Positions 45,200 to 56,894 are shown, numbered from the stretch's first letter. The stretch is 64,000 nucleotides of DNA from an uncultured Tateyamaria sp. (GCF_947503705.1 NZ_CANNES010000005.1:62001-126000), one strand, 5' to 3'. Numbers and translations are program-made. Notes: generated by a model not told the origin, from the sequence alone.

Positions 45200-45862
45200 A
45201 TGACGGCAGTAATTTTCGACCTGGATGGAACTTTGGCGGACACCAGCGGTGACTTGCTGGCCGCGGCGAACCATTGTTTTCGCGATATGGGCTTGGGCGA
45301 TGTCTTGGGTCCAGCGGATGCGGGGGTCGCCTTGCGGGGCGGGCGGGCGATGCTGCGAGCCGGGCTCGCGCGGGTGGACCAAATGGATGAGGCCATTGTG
45401 GATCGCTATTACGGTGTGCTGCTTGAGGCATATGGTGCTGCCATTTCTGTCCATACGCGGATGTATGACGGGGCCATGGATGCGGTCGAAGTGCTGAAGT
45501 CACAAGGCTACGGTGTGGGCATCTGCACCAACAAGCCCGAAGGTCTGGCCGAGCAATTGTTGCGCAACCTGGGTGTGCGCGATGCTTTTGGTAGCCTTGT
45601 CGGCGCAGATACACTGCCTGTGCGCAAACCGGACCCCGAACCGCTGTTCGAGGCAACGCGCCGTTTGGGACATGACCCGCGCGCCTGCATCCTGATTGGT
45701 GACAGCGACACGGATCGTAACACCGCCAGGGCGGCAGGCGTGCCGTCGGTTCTGGTAACCTTTGGCCCGGCAGGGGGCGACATGGCAGCGTTGGAGCCCG
45801 AGGCGCTGCTCGATGATTTTGCGGCCTTGCCATCGGTGGCCGCAACGCTTTTGCCCCGCTGA
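45200..45862 (+). CDS. gph: HAD hydrolase, phosphoglycolate phosphatase-like
   Basis: 220 residues of the HAD superfamily with a helical cap. Motif I is FDLDGTLADT (nucleophile Asp), motif II is in ICTNKPEGLAEQL (Thr), Lys lies in VRKPDPEPL and motif IV is LIGDSDTDRNTARAAG. This fits phosphoglycolate phosphatase, which clears 2-phosphoglycolate and gives glycolate, a route to glyoxylate and malate synthase G. Related phosphatases share these motifs, so the symbol is tentative. The ATG at 45200 follows AGGCAGGG; earlier in-frame starts run into the glmU promoter. Confidence 0.85.
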   Translation: MTAVIFDLDGTLADTSGDLLAAANHCFRDMGLGDVLGPADAGVALRGGRAMLRAGLARVDQMDEAIVDRYYGVLLEAYGAAISVHTRMYDGAMDAVEVLKSQGYGVGICTNKPEGLAEQLLRNLGVRDAFGSLVGADTLPVRKPDPEPLFEATRRLGHDPRACILIGDSDTDRNTARAAGVPSVLVTFGPAGGDMAALEPEALLDDFAALPSVAATLLPR

Positions 45863-45943
45863 TCGGCAAAGACCCGATTTCGAGTTGTGGAATGGGTGCG
45901 CTCCATCTTGACGTGATGCAGGCGGGACACCACAACTTTGCCC

Positions 45944-47140
45944 ATGACAGAGACTTTTACCGGCAGCTTCACCCAGCAAGACCCGATCCCTGAAACCGGG
46001 ATCGAAGCCGCATTGGCCGTTTTGCGCCACGGCCGCTTGCACCGCTATAACACCGCCCCCGGCGAGGTGTCGGAAACGGCCCTGCTGGAGCAGGAGTTTG
46101 CCGCAAGCGTCGGCGCGCAATATTGCCTTGCGGTTGCCTCTGGCGGGTATGCGATGGCTACGGCATTGCGGGCTGTAGGCGTGAAACCGGGCGATCACGT
46201 GCTCAGCAACGCCTTTACCCTGGCCCCTGTGCCAGGAGCGATTGCAGCGGTGGGGGCGGTTCCGGTCTTTGTCGGCGTGACCGAAAGCCTGACAATTGAT
46301 CTGGATGATCTTGAGGCCAAGCTGGATCAGGCCCGCGTTTTGCTGCTCAGCCATATGCGTGGGCATATCTGCGATATGGATCGGTTGATGGCGATGTGCG
46401 ATGCGGCGAGCGTCACCGTAATCGAGGATTGCGCACATACGATGGGGGCCGCCTGGAACGGAGTGCCTTCGGGGCGGCATGGGGCCATCGGTTGCTATTC
46501 CTGCCAGACCTATAAACATGTGAATTCGGGCGAGGGCGGCTTTCTGGTCACGGACGATCCGCATCTGGCGGCGAAATCCGTGATGCTGTCGGGCAGCTAT
46601 ATGCTGTTTGAGCGGCACTTGGCGGCCCCGCCCAAAGAGGCCTTTGCCGATCTGAAATACGACACGCCCAACATCTCGGGCCGGATGGATAACCTGCGCG
46701 CGGCGATCCTGCGCCCGCAAGTGGCGGATCTGGCGGCGCAATGCGCCCGTTGGAACGAACGGTATTATGCGCTTGAGGCTGGGTTGCGCGATACGCCCGG
46801 CCTGAAGGTCATTGACCGCCCTGCCCAGGAAACGATTGTGGGGTCGTCCATCCAATTCCTGCTGCTCGATTGGACGGCTGCGGCCGTTCAGGAGGTGATC
46901 AAGCGGTGCCTTGCCCGCGGGGTCGAGCTGAAATGGTTTGGCGCTGCTGAACCGGTTGCCTTCACCAGTCGCTATGACAGCTGGCGGTATGCGCCGTCCA
47001 CGCCTATGGCCGCGAGCGACCGCATTCTGGCAGGCGTGGTCGACATGCGCGTACCCCTGACTTTCAGCCTGGACGACTGCGCACTGATCGCGCGGATCAT
47101 CCGGGGCGAGGTATCGGCGGTCTATCAGGCGACGGCCTAG
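45944..47140 (+). CDS. DegT/DnrJ/EryC1-family aminotransferase
   Basis: About 398 residues of the PLP-dependent DegT family (fold type I). The pyridoxal Lys is likely in YSCQTYKHVNSGEGG (about residue 187), the Asp that pairs with the pyridine N is in VIEDCAHTMGA, and the family turn EFAASVGAQYCLAVASGG is near the start. Members transaminate nucleotide-linked sugars or related keto compounds. No sugar cluster surrounds this gene, so the substrate is open. ATG at 45944 is preferred over a TTG two codons upstream. It overlaps the convergent yciB gene by four bases. Confidence 0.87.
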   Translation: MTETFTGSFTQQDPIPETGIEAALAVLRHGRLHRYNTAPGEVSETALLEQEFAASVGAQYCLAVASGGYAMATALRAVGVKPGDHVLSNAFTLAPVPGAIAAVGAVPVFVGVTESLTIDLDDLEAKLDQARVLLLSHMRGHICDMDRLMAMCDAASVTVIEDCAHTMGAAWNGVPSGRHGAIGCYSCQTYKHVNSGEGGFLVTDDPHLAAKSVMLSGSYMLFERHLAAPPKEAFADLKYDTPNISGRMDNLRAAILRPQVADLAAQCARWNERYYALEAGLRDTPGLKVIDRPAQETIVGSSIQFLLLDWTAAAVQEVIKRCLARGVELKWFGAAEPVAFTSRYDSWRYAPSTPMAASDRILAGVVDMRVPLTFSLDDCALIARIIRGEVSAVYQATA

Positions 47141-47766
47141 CGGGCAGAGCCCTCCTTGCGTTTCTTTTTCGCGGGCTTCAGCGACACGTGATCGACGAAC
47201 AGTCCGATCTGGGTGAGGAAGAAGACAAGGATTATGACCGGCATCACTACGGTCTCGAATATCACCCAGACCGTTTCGGATTGCGTGCGCCAAACCAGTT
47301 CGTTTGCACCTGCGGACAGAAAAAACAGAAGCGTCACGCGCTTGGTCAGGATCATCCAACCCTTGCGCTTGAGTGGTATCATGTCCTCCATAATGTATTT
47401 CAGCCAGGATTGCCCGCGCAACAGCCCGATGGACAGCAGGATCGCGAGGGTCAGGTAAATCGCGGTCGGCTTCACCTTGAACAGCCGGGGATCGTTGAGC
47501 CAGACGCTGAGACCGCCAAAGACGAGCACCATCGCCGCCGTTGCCACCTGGATCCGGGCGATCTGCCCTGTCAGATACCCGAGCGTCGCAATGGCGATTA
47601 CAAAGACGGGGAGAAACGCGGCTATGACGACGACCAAACCGGAATACTCCGTGTTCGCCACAACAAAGCTGTCATTGCGAAAAACCAGATAGGCCAGGAC
47701 AAAGCCTATGATCGGGCCGAACTCCAACACAGTCTTGAGCCCCGCGCGCAACGGTTTTGATGTCAT
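47137..47766 (-). CDS. yciB: Inner-membrane septation protein YciB/IspZ
   Basis: 209 residues with five to six membrane helices. It opens with the family block TVLEFGPIIGFVLAYLVF and continues with the charged-helix signature LFKVKPTAIYLTLAILL and DMIPLKRKGWMILTKRVTLLFF, ending ANELVWR and a basic tail (KPAKKKRKEG). YciB helps cell-envelope growth and division; in Shigella it is needed for intercellular spread. Location is the inner membrane. It converges with the aminotransferase gene. Confidence 0.92.
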   Translation of the reverse strand: MTSKPLRAGLKTVLEFGPIIGFVLAYLVFRNDSFVVANTEYSGLVVVIAAFLPVFVIAIATLGYLTGQIARIQVATAAMVLVFGGLSVWLNDPRLFKVKPTAIYLTLAILLSIGLLRGQSWLKYIMEDMIPLKRKGWMILTKRVTLLFFLSAGANELVWRTQSETVWVIFETVVMPVIILVFFLTQIGLFVDHVSLKPAKKKRKEGSAR

Positions 47767-47912
47767 TGTTTGGGTCTTACCTTCGTGGCTGATCTCTCAA
47801 GCGTCCATGTAGCGCACCCATCAAGGTTTGCCGAGCATATCCGCGATGTCGCTGACGGCGCCTTTGCGGTTGATCTAGATACTGGACAGACTGCGCAGTA
47901 TTCCATATAAAT

Positions 47913-47926
47913 TGAACAAGCGTTCA
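47913..47926. promoter_or_regulatory. Palindrome upstream of ivd, possible operator
   Basis: TGAAC-AAGC-GTTCA is a 5+5 dyad centred about 27 bases before the ivd ATG, just upstream of its GGGGAGG ribosome site. Its place suggests a TetR- or MerR-type operator controlling the leucine operon; the protein is not in this window. Confidence 0.45.
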
Positions 47927-47946
47927 TTAAATCGGGGAGGCGCGCC

Positions 47947-49110
47947 ATGTTCACTCAATCCATGCAGTTTGATTTGGGCGAGGACGTCAATGCATTGCGG
48001 GATATGGTGCATCGTTGGGCGCAAGAACGGGTCAAGCCGATGGCGGCCGAGATTGACGCCAGCAACAGCTTCCCGCCCGAACTCTGGCCCGAAATGGGCG
48101 AACTGGGCCTTTTGGGCATTACCGTTGAGGAAGAGTTTGGCGGGTCGGGCTTGTCCTACCTTGCCCACACCGTCGCGGTTGAGGAACTCGCGCGCGCCAG
48201 CGCATCTGTCTCGCTGTCTTATGGCGCGCATTCGAACCTGTGCGTAAACCAGATCAAACTGAACGGAACCCCCGAACAAAAGGCGAAATACCTGCCCGGT
48301 TTGGTCAGTGGTCAGCATGTGGGCGCGCTGGCCATGTCCGAAGCGGGCGCCGGGTCTGACGTGGTGTCGATGAAGCTGTCGGCTGAAAAACGCAACGATC
48401 GGTATATTCTGAACGGCAACAAATACTGGATCACCAATGGCCCTGACGCCGACACGCTGGTGGTTTATGCCAAGACGGACGCCGACGCGGGTTCCAAGGG
48501 CATCACGGCCTTCCTCATTGAAAAGTCCATGAAAGGTTTCACCACGTCACCCCATTTCGACAAGCTTGGGATGCGGGGGTCGAACACGGCTGAGCTGATC
48601 TTTGACGACGTTGAGGTGCCTTTCGAGAACGTGCTGGGCGAGGAAGGACGCGGTGTTGCGGTCCTGATGTCGGGACTGGATTACGAGCGCGTCGTGCTGG
48701 CGGGCATTGGCCTAGGGATCATGGCCGCCTGCCTGGACGAGATCATGCCCTACATGGCCGAGCGCCGCCAATTCGGCCAACCCATCGGGTCGTTCCAACT
48801 GATGCAGGGCAAAATTGCGGATATGTATACCGCTATGAACTCCGCCCGCGCCTACGTCTACGAAGTCGCGAAGGCCTGTGATCGGGGCGATGTGACGCGG
48901 CAGGACGCGGCGGCCTGCTGTCTTTATGCCTCCGAGGAGGCGATGAAGCAGGCGCATCAGGCGGTGCAAGCGATGGGAGGTGCCGGGTTCCTGAACGACG
49001 CCCCAGTGGCCCGCATATTCCGCGACGCCAAACTGATGGAAATCGGTGCCGGCACGTCGGAAATCCGGCGCATGCTTGTGGGCCGCGAATTGGTTACGGC
49101 GATGGGCTGA
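47947..49110 (+). CDS. ivd: Isovaleryl-CoA dehydrogenase
   Basis: 387 residues of the acyl-CoA dehydrogenase family. It oxidises isovaleryl-CoA to 3-methylcrotonyl-CoA in leucine breakdown, passing electrons to ETF. Features: the [15 protein letters not shown] and [17 protein letters not shown] blocks, the [13 protein letters not shown] segment holding the catalytic Glu position seen in isovaleryl-CoA dehydrogenases, and the [10 protein letters not shown] end. Its stop overlaps the next small gene (TGATG), and it heads an operon with acyl-CoA synthetase and methylcrotonyl-CoA carboxylase genes, which fixes its substrate. Confidence 0.95.
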   Translation: MFTQSMQFDLGEDVNALRDMVHRWAQERVKPMAAEIDASNSFPPELWPEMGELGLLGITVEEEFGGSGLSYLAHTVAVEELARASASVSLSYGAHSNLCVNQIKLNGTPEQKAKYLPGLVSGQHVGALAMSEAGAGSDVVSMKLSAEKRNDRYILNGNKYWITNGPDADTLVVYAKTDADAGSKGITAFLIEKSMKGFTTSPHFDKLGMRGSNTAELIFDDVEVPFENVLGEEGRGVAVLMSGLDYERVVLAGIGLGIMAACLDEIMPYMAERRQFGQPIGSFQLMQGKIADMYTAMNSARAYVYEVAKACDRGDVTRQDAAACCLYASEEAMKQAHQAVQAMGGAGFLNDAPVARIFRDAKLMEIGAGTSEIRRMLVGRELVTAMG

Positions 49111-49382
49111 TGCCACGCTCCGTGCTCATCACCACCTCGACACTGGTTCTTTTGGCGGCTCTTGGCGGCTATTGGCTGGGCCAACGACAGCTCACGCTGG
49201 AGGCCAGCGGTGTGATCGAAGCTGTGGCAACACTTCATGCCCAGATGCACGGTGTGGACACCGCAGACTGTGCCGGTTGGCCGGGCGAGGGCGGCGCCGT
49301 GTTTCAAGTGCGCTGTGGCGTGACCTTGTATCAAGTGGACAGGATGGGCCGTACTTCGGTGGTTGAGGATGGCGGGATATGA
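49110..49382 (+). CDS. Small membrane-anchored hypothetical protein (90 aa)
   Basis: It starts on the A of the ivd stop (TGATG), so it is co-translated. One N-terminal helix (VLITTSTLVLLAALGGYWLG) would anchor it in, or direct it across, the inner membrane. The remaining 65 residues hold two Cys (DTADCAGW and FQVRCGV) that could form a disulphide. I know no family or function. Its place between ivd and the acyl-CoA synthetase gene with intact frame suggests a conserved operon member. Confidence 0.65.
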   Translation: MPRSVLITTSTLVLLAALGGYWLGQRQLTLEASGVIEAVATLHAQMHGVDTADCAGWPGEGGAVFQVRCGVTLYQVDRMGRTSVVEDGGI

Positions 49383-49428
49383 AGCTTCCACGTCCATGGC
49401 AGTCCACCGTACCGCAACAGGTGCAGCC

Positions 49429-50901
49429 ATGAACATGGCCGCCCAAGCACTCGATCATCCCGCTGACCAGACTGCGATTATCGATCTGTCAAGCGGCGCA
49501 CGTCGTGACGTGACCTACGGCGATCTATCCGAAAAAGTTGACAGTTTGGCCCGGTTTTTGCGGACCAAAGTGGCAGCAGGTGACCGCGTCGGTGTGCTGT
49601 TGGGTCAAACGACCTGGTGTGCAGCGGCACATCTTGCGATCTGGAAAATTGGTGCGATTTCAGTACCTTTGTTCAAACTCTTCAAGCATGATGCATTGGC
49701 CTCGCGGATCGGTGACGCGGGGATCACATTCGTGCTGACGGACGAGGATGGGGTGGATTTGGTGGGCGATCTGGCAAAGCCTTTGCGGGCTGATCAGCTA
49801 GGTATTTCGGGCGACCCGCTGCCGTTCACGTCGGCGACCTCGCAAACGCCTGCTGTGCTGATCTACACGTCTGGTACCACCGGGACGCCCAAGGGCGCGC
49901 TGCATGGCCATGGGGTTCTCGGCGGGCACCTTCCGGGCGTCGTGCTGAGTCATGATGATCTGGGCCGACCGGGCGATTGTCTCTGGACGCCTGCGGATTG
50001 GGCGTGGATCGGCGGGCTCTTTGATGTGCTGATGCCGGGTCTTGCCTTGGGCGTACCTGTCGTGGCGGCGCGGATGCCGAAGTTTAGCGTCGAGAATTGC
50101 GTGAAAATCATCGCACAAGGCAATGTAAAAAATGTATTTTTTCCACCAACAGCCTTGCGGATGCTCAAGGCGGCGGATGCCCGGATCGACGGCTTGCGAT
50201 CTGTCGCCAGCGGTGGTGAGCCTCTGGGGGCCGAGATGCTGGCCTGGGGGCGCGACGCATTGGGTCTAACGATCAACGAATTCTACGGCCAGACCGAATG
50301 CAACATGGTGGTGTCGAGCTGCGGGGCCAGGTTCGCGGCGCGGCCCGGGTTTATGGGGCGGCCAGTGCCCGGCTTTGACGTGCAAGTCATTGATTCCGAA
50401 GGACACGTGACCATGGACGAAGGCGATATTGCAGTGCGTCGTGGCGCACCCTCCATGATGTTGGGGTATTGGCAGCGGCCCGATGAAACGGCTGCGAAAT
50501 TCCGCGGAGACTGGATGCTGACCGGCGATCGGGGGCAACGCGATGGGCAGGACATCCGCTTTTTTGGCCGAGAGGATGATGTGATCACATCCGCTGGCTA
50601 CCGTATCGGGCCGGCCGAGATTGAGGATTGCCTGATGACTCATCCGGATGTGGCCACGGTGGGGGTTGTAGGTAAGCCAGACCCGCTGCGCACGCAGATT
50701 GTCAAAGCCTATGTTGTCCGTAAACCGGAGGCGACAGCGACGGTTGAGGAACTTAAGGTATATGTTCAGGAACGTCTCGCAACGTATTCATATCCTAGAG
50801 AAATAGAGTTCTTGAACGAATTGCCGATGACCGTACCGGGCAAGGTAATCCGCAAGGCACTAAAAGCCCGCGCCGAAGAAGAAATCGGAGAGAGTACATG
50901 A
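49429..50901 (+). CDS. Acyl-CoA synthetase (AMP-forming)
   Basis: About 490 residues of the ANL superfamily. ATP-binding P-loop [11 protein letters not shown], the EFYGQTECN acyl-binding motif, [13 protein letters not shown] and the C-terminal hinge and Lys ([13 protein letters not shown]) are all present. It joins a fatty acid to CoA through an acyl-adenylate. In this operon it probably activates isovalerate or another branched acid before ivd. Start is uncertain: ATG at 49429 is used; in-frame ATGs at 49396 and 49369 and a TTG at 49363 are also possible. Its stop overlaps the mccB ATG by four bases. Confidence 0.9.
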   Translation: MNMAAQALDHPADQTAIIDLSSGARRDVTYGDLSEKVDSLARFLRTKVAAGDRVGVLLGQTTWCAAAHLAIWKIGAISVPLFKLFKHDALASRIGDAGITFVLTDEDGVDLVGDLAKPLRADQLGISGDPLPFTSATSQTPAVLIYTSGTTGTPKGALHGHGVLGGHLPGVVLSHDDLGRPGDCLWTPADWAWIGGLFDVLMPGLALGVPVVAARMPKFSVENCVKIIAQGNVKNVFFPPTALRMLKAADARIDGLRSVASGGEPLGAEMLAWGRDALGLTINEFYGQTECNMVVSSCGARFAARPGFMGRPVPGFDVQVIDSEGHVTMDEGDIAVRRGAPSMMLGYWQRPDETAAKFRGDWMLTGDRGQRDGQDIRFFGREDDVITSAGYRIGPAEIEDCLMTHPDVATVGVVGKPDPLRTQIVKAYVVRKPEATATVEELKVYVQERLATYSYPREIEFLNELPMTVPGKVIRKALKARAEEEIGEST

Positions 50902-52502
50902 AACTGACATCTCAGGCCCTGATCGGATCCGAGAGCTTTCGCGCCAATCGGTTGGCCCATCTTGATGCGCTGGCTCAAGTGCGAGCGGCGGCTGAGCTGG
51001 CAGCGCATGGCGGCGGGGAACGATCGCGTGCGCGCCATGTTAGCCGCGGCAAAATGTTGCCGCGTGACAGGGTGGCAAATTTGCTTGACCCCGGCTCGTC
51101 CTTTCTTGAGGTGGGCGCGACCGCTGCGCATGGCTTGTATGATGGCGCAGCCCCTTGCGCAGGCGTCATTGCGGGCATTGGGCAGGTGATGGGCCATGAC
51201 GTTATGGTCATTTGCAATGACGCCACAGTCAAAGGCGGCACCTACTACCCGATGACCGTCAAAAAGCATCTGCGCGCTCAGGAGATCGCCGAACAGAACC
51301 ACCTGCCATGCATCTATCTTGTGGACAGCGGTGGGGCGAACTTGCCCAACCAGGACGAAGTGTTCCCCGACCGCGATCACTTTGGCCGCATCTTCTTCAA
51401 CCAGGCGCAAATGAGCGCAAAGGGCATTCCGCAGATTGCCGTTGTCATGGGGTCTTGTACGGCAGGCGGGGCCTATGTGCCTGCGATGTCGGATGTGACG
51501 ATTATCGTTAAAGAACAAGGCACTATCTTTCTTGCGGGTCCCCCTTTGGTCAAGGCAGCCACGGGTGAGGTGGTCAGCGCCGAGGACCTCGGCGGCGGCG
51601 ATGTGCACACCCGCCTGTCTGGCGTGGCGGATTATCTGGCTCGGGATGATGCACATGCTTTGGCCTTGGCACGCAGAAGTGTCGCAAACCTTAACCTTTG
51701 CAAACCCAGTACTGTCACTTTGCAAAGTTCCGAAGAGCCGGCCTTTGACCCTGACGAAATCCTGGGCGTCGTTCCGGCTGATTTGCGCACCCCTTACGAC
51801 ATTCACGAGGTCATCGCCCGCATCGTTGACGGGTCACGTTTCGACGCGTTCAAGGCCCGCTTTGGCGAAACGCTGGTTTGCGGGTTTGCGCATATCAAGG
51901 GGTGTCCAGTGGGCATCATCGCCAACAATGGCGTGCTTTTCTCCGAAGCCGCCCAGAAGGGCGCGCATTTTATCGAATTGTGCAGTCAACGCCGTATCCC
52001 ATTGGTTTTCCTGCAAAACATTACTGGTTTTATGGTGGGGCGCAAATACGAGAATGAGGGTATCGCGCGGCATGGCGCCAAGATGGTGACGGCCGTCGCG
52101 ACGACGTCCGTGCCCAAGGTTACGATGCTCGTCGGCGGATCTTTTGGCGCTGGCAATTACGGCATGGCCGGTCGGGCCTACAGCCCCCGTTTTTTGTGGT
52201 CCTGGCCAAACTCTCGGATCAGCGTGATGGGGGGCGCGCAAGCGGCTGGCGTTTTGGCAACGGTCAAACGCGACGGGATTGAGCGGGCGGGCGGCACGTG
52301 GTCGGCCGAGGAAGAGGCCGCCTTCAAGCAGCCAACCATCGACATGTTCGAAGAACAGGCCCATCCACTCTATGCATCGGCCCGATTGTGGGACGATGGT
52401 GTCATCGACCCGCGCAAGGCGCGCGACGTGCTGCATTTGAGCCTGAGTGCCGCCCTGAATGCCCCGATTGAGGAGACACGCTTTGGCGTGTTTCGGATGT
52501 GA
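50898..52502 (+). CDS. mccB: Methylcrotonyl-CoA carboxylase, carboxyltransferase (beta) subunit
   Basis: 534 residues of the acyl-CoA carboxyltransferase family, the non-biotinylated subunit that moves carboxyl from biotin to 3-methylcrotonyl-CoA. It has the N-terminal half motifs [21 protein letters not shown] and [18 protein letters not shown]-type sequence, and the C-terminal [15 protein letters not shown] with [16 protein letters not shown]. It pairs with the biotinylated subunit encoded 75 bases downstream. The gap between them holds the GTCGGT periodic element, an unusual break inside an otherwise tightly packed operon. Confidence 0.96.
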   Translation: MKLTSQALIGSESFRANRLAHLDALAQVRAAAELAAHGGGERSRARHVSRGKMLPRDRVANLLDPGSSFLEVGATAAHGLYDGAAPCAGVIAGIGQVMGHDVMVICNDATVKGGTYYPMTVKKHLRAQEIAEQNHLPCIYLVDSGGANLPNQDEVFPDRDHFGRIFFNQAQMSAKGIPQIAVVMGSCTAGGAYVPAMSDVTIIVKEQGTIFLAGPPLVKAATGEVVSAEDLGGGDVHTRLSGVADYLARDDAHALALARRSVANLNLCKPSTVTLQSSEEPAFDPDEILGVVPADLRTPYDIHEVIARIVDGSRFDAFKARFGETLVCGFAHIKGCPVGIIANNGVLFSEAAQKGAHFIELCSQRRIPLVFLQNITGFMVGRKYENEGIARHGAKMVTAVATTSVPKVTMLVGGSFGAGNYGMAGRAYSPRFLWSWPNSRISVMGGAQAAGVLATVKRDGIERAGGTWSAEEEAAFKQPTIDMFEEQAHPLYASARLWDDGVIDPRKARDVLHLSLSAALNAPIEETRFGVFRM

Positions 52503-52511
52503 AAATGGCCT

Positions 52512-52550
52512 GTCTGTATCACGTCGGTTTTTTGTCGGTATTGCGTCGGT
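52512..52550 (+). repeat. GTCGGT periodic direct-repeat element, copy 2
   Basis: GTCGGT at 52523, 52534 and 52545 with a degenerate GTCTGT at 52512, all on an 11-bp period. Spacers TTTTT and ATTGC resemble those of copy 1 at 9665. It fills the gap between mccB and mccA. Confidence 0.85.
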
Positions 52551-52577
52551 GTTTGCGCCGCCCCAGCGAGGTCGCCC

Positions 52578-54517
<1,940 letters not shown>

Positions 54518-54521
<4 letters not shown>

Positions 54522-55183
54522 TCAGGCTGCATCATTGTCCGCAATCACGCTCTATGCGGACGCTTTGGCTGCTGCACGAGCTGGACGTCGATTTCCGCGT
54601 TGTCATACACCCGTTCGACAAGTCCCTCCGCCGTCCCGAATACCTGAGCCTTAGTCCTGCGGGGCGTGTGCCCGCTCTTGAGATCGAGGGCGAGCGGATG
54701 TTCGAGACCGGTGCAATCACCGAATATCTTTGCGAAAGGTTTAGCCCCGACCGGTTGGGCCGCAGCACTGGCAGCCCGGACCGGATGGCCTGGCTGGTCT
54801 GGGTGCATTTTGCCGAAACCATCAGCCAACACGCCGCAGCCCTGACCCAGCAACATGTGGTCCTTTACACGGATGAAATGCGCAGCCCGACGGTGATGAA
54901 GCTGGAAGCCGCACGCCTCGCCAAATGCTATGATGCGCTGGAGGCGCGGCTGTCGACGCCGGTGGAAAACCGGGATTATTTGCTGACGTCGGGGTTTTCT
55001 GCTGCGGATGTCTCAGTGGGGCAGGCAGTCTATATGGCGCGTCATTTTCGCGGGTTGGACGGCCACCCGGAGGTCGCCAAATGGTACACCCGCATCACCG
55101 AACGGCCGGCCTTTCAGGCCAGTTTGCCGATGGACAGCGAGCGCCTTTATGCCCAAGACTTCTATCCAGCATGGGAGGATTGA
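54518..55183 (+). CDS. Glutathione S-transferase family protein
   Basis: 221 residues. The N-terminal thioredoxin-like half (about 1-78) reads HHCPQSRSMRTLWLLHELD with a Ser in the position that activates glutathione, then the cis-Pro region GRVPALEIEG and ETGAITEYLCERF. The C-terminal half is the all-helical GST domain. It may conjugate or reduce an electrophile. It is wedged between mccA (four-base overlap) and the HMG-CoA lyase gene (adjacent bases), so it is translated with the leucine pathway; a role there is not known. Confidence 0.88.
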
Positions 55184-56035
55184 ATGGCAGGTGCAGTCGA
55201 GATTTTCGAAGTGGGTCCGCGCGACGGCCTGCAAAACGAGCCGGGTGAGATATCGGTGGCCGACAAGGTTGCGCTTGTCGATGTGCTGAGCGATGCGGGT
55301 TTTGGCCGGATCGAATGTGCCAGTTTCGTGAACCCCAAACGGGTGCCCCAGATGGCAGGCAGCGCAGAGGTGCTGGCGGGTATCACACGTGCGCCCGGCG
55401 TGCGCTATGCCGCTCTGACGCCCAATATGCGCGGGTTCGAGGACGCGCGGGCGGCTGGAGCGGATGAGATTTCCGTCTTTGGATCCGCGAGCGAAGGGTT
55501 TTCCAAGGCCAATATCAACGCCTCCATCGAGGAATCGCTTGAGCGGTTTGCGCCCGTGATCGAAGCGGCGCGGGCCATTGATCTGCCGGTGCGGGGCTAT
55601 GTGTCTTGCGTGGTCGAGTGTCCCTATGACGGGGTCGTTGATCCGACAGCCGTTGCGCGGGTGGCAGACAGGCTCTTTGCCATGGGATGCTACGAGATCA
55701 GTCTGGGTGACACGCTGGGACGCGGAACACCTGATGCTATCGCACGGATGCTGTTGGCCGTGCGCGACGTGGTACCTGTTGGACGGTTGGCGGGCCATTA
55801 CCATGACACCGATGGCAGAGCCCTAGATAATATAGATGCCTCGCTCAGCCTTGGTATGCGGGTGTTTGACGCCGCTGTGGGCGGTCTGGGCGGATGCCCG
55901 TTTGCGCCGGGAGCTGCGGGCAATGTGGCGACCGAGGCGGTTGACGAACATTTGACGCGGCTGGGCTATGAGACGGGCCTCTCACCGGAAAAGATCGCGA
56001 AGGCCGCTGATATAGCGCGGGCGCTACGACACTGA
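55184..56035 (+). CDS. mvaB: Hydroxymethylglutaryl-CoA lyase
   Basis: 283 residues. The TIM-barrel enzyme splits HMG-CoA into acetyl-CoA and acetoacetate, the last step of leucine breakdown. It has EVGPRDGLQNEPG at the start (Asp-binding region), the metal-binding GHYHDTDGRALDN (His, Asp) and the catalytic Cys loop GGLGGCPFAPGAAGNVATE. Length matches bacterial members. A GGAGG ribosome site lies inside the end of the GST gene, directly upstream of this ATG. Twin-hairpin element T lies between it and the next gene. Confidence 0.95.
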   Translation: MAGAVEIFEVGPRDGLQNEPGEISVADKVALVDVLSDAGFGRIECASFVNPKRVPQMAGSAEVLAGITRAPGVRYAALTPNMRGFEDARAAGADEISVFGSASEGFSKANINASIEESLERFAPVIEAARAIDLPVRGYVSCVVECPYDGVVDPTAVARVADRLFAMGCYEISLGDTLGRGTPDAIARMLLAVRDVVPVGRLAGHYHDTDGRALDNIDASLSLGMRVFDAAVGGLGGCPFAPGAAGNVATEAVDEHLTRLGYETGLSPEKIAKAADIARALRH

Positions 56036-56096
56036 GCGGGCGGAAACCGACACGGTTTCCGGGCCGATTTCCGCGCCGGAAATCGCCACCGCCCGC
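56036..56096. repeat. Twin-hairpin element T, copy 2
   Basis: An outer 8-bp inverted repeat GCGGGCGG (56036-56043) and CCGCCCGC (56089-56096) encloses two perfect 9-bp hairpins: CGGAAACCG-ACA-CGGTTTCCG (56041-56061) and CGATTTCCG-CGC-CGGAAATCG (56065-56085). It starts just after the HMG-CoA lyase stop. Confidence 0.88.
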
Positions 56097-56111
56097 AGGA
56101 AAGGGAGCGTT

Positions 56112-56894
56112 ATGTTCGACACGATTTCTATCTCGACCGATGCACGTGGCGTGGCGACGCTCACTTTGAATCGCCCTGAAAAACACAATGCGCTCAGCGC
56201 CCAGATGTTGGCAGAGCTGACCCAGGCCGCCGCTGATCTGGGGGCGAATGATGGTGTGCGCGTTGTGGTTCTGACAGGGGCGGGCAAAAGTTTTTGCGCC
56301 GGTGGCGATCTGGGTTGGATGCGCGAACAGATGCATGCGGATGCAGAGACCCGCGCCCGCGAGGCGGCAAAACTGGCCCATATGCTGCAAGCCCTCAACA
56401 CAATGCCCAAGCCGCTGATCGGGGCACTACAAGGCAACGCCTTTGGCGGTGGTGTCGGCATGGCCTCGATTTGCGACGTGGCCATTGGCGTGGATCATCT
56501 GCGCATGGGTCTGACCGAAACGCGACTGGGCATCATCCCGGCAACCATTGGCCCCTACGTCTTGGCCCGAATGGGCGAGGGACGCGCGCGCCGGATCTTC
56601 ATGTCGGCCCGCTTGTTCGATGCGTCAGAGGCTGTCGATCTGGGCCTCTTGGCCCGTTCCGTGCCCGGCGACGCGTTGGCCGAGGCGATCGAGGCAGAGG
56701 TTGCGCCCTATCTGACCTGCGCGCCCGGTGCCGTGGCAGCCGCCAAGGCTTTGGCCCGCCAGTTGGGTCCGCGCATAGATGCTGAAACGATTGAAATGAC
56801 AATTCAGGCCCTCAAATCCCGCTGGGAAACAGAAGAGGCCGCCGAGGGCATCGGCGCGTTTTTTGACAAACGCAAAGCGGCTTGGATGCCCTAA
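56112..56894 (+). CDS. Methylglutaconyl-CoA hydratase (enoyl-CoA hydratase family)
   Basis: 260 residues of the crotonase family. The oxyanion loop is in AGKSFCAGGDLGWMREQM and the second in GNAFGGGVGMASICDVAIG, followed by TETRLGIIPATIGPYVL. The first loop matches the LiuC/AtuE type that hydrates methylglutaconyl-CoA to HMG-CoA. Position at the end of the ivd-mcc-HMG-CoA lyase series completes that path. A strong AGGAAAGGGAG site precedes the ATG. It overlaps a convergent LysR gene by four bases. Confidence 0.9.
   Translation: MFDTISISTDARGVATLTLNRPEKHNALSAQMLAELTQAAADLGANDGVRVVVLTGAGKSFCAGGDLGWMREQMHADAETRAREAAKLAHMLQALNTMPKPLIGALQGNAFGGGVGMASICDVAIGVDHLRMGLTETRLGIIPATIGPYVLARMGEGRARRIFMSARLFDASEAVDLGLLARSVPGDALAEAIEAEVAPYLTCAPGAVAAAKALARQLGPRIDAETIEMTIQALKSRWETEEAAEGIGAFFDKRKAAWMP

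Noticed and set aside
47785-47910. A 41-codon GTG-started frame before ivd
   Set aside because: No ribosome site and no recognisable motif. It covers the leucine-operon promoter region, so chance is more likely.
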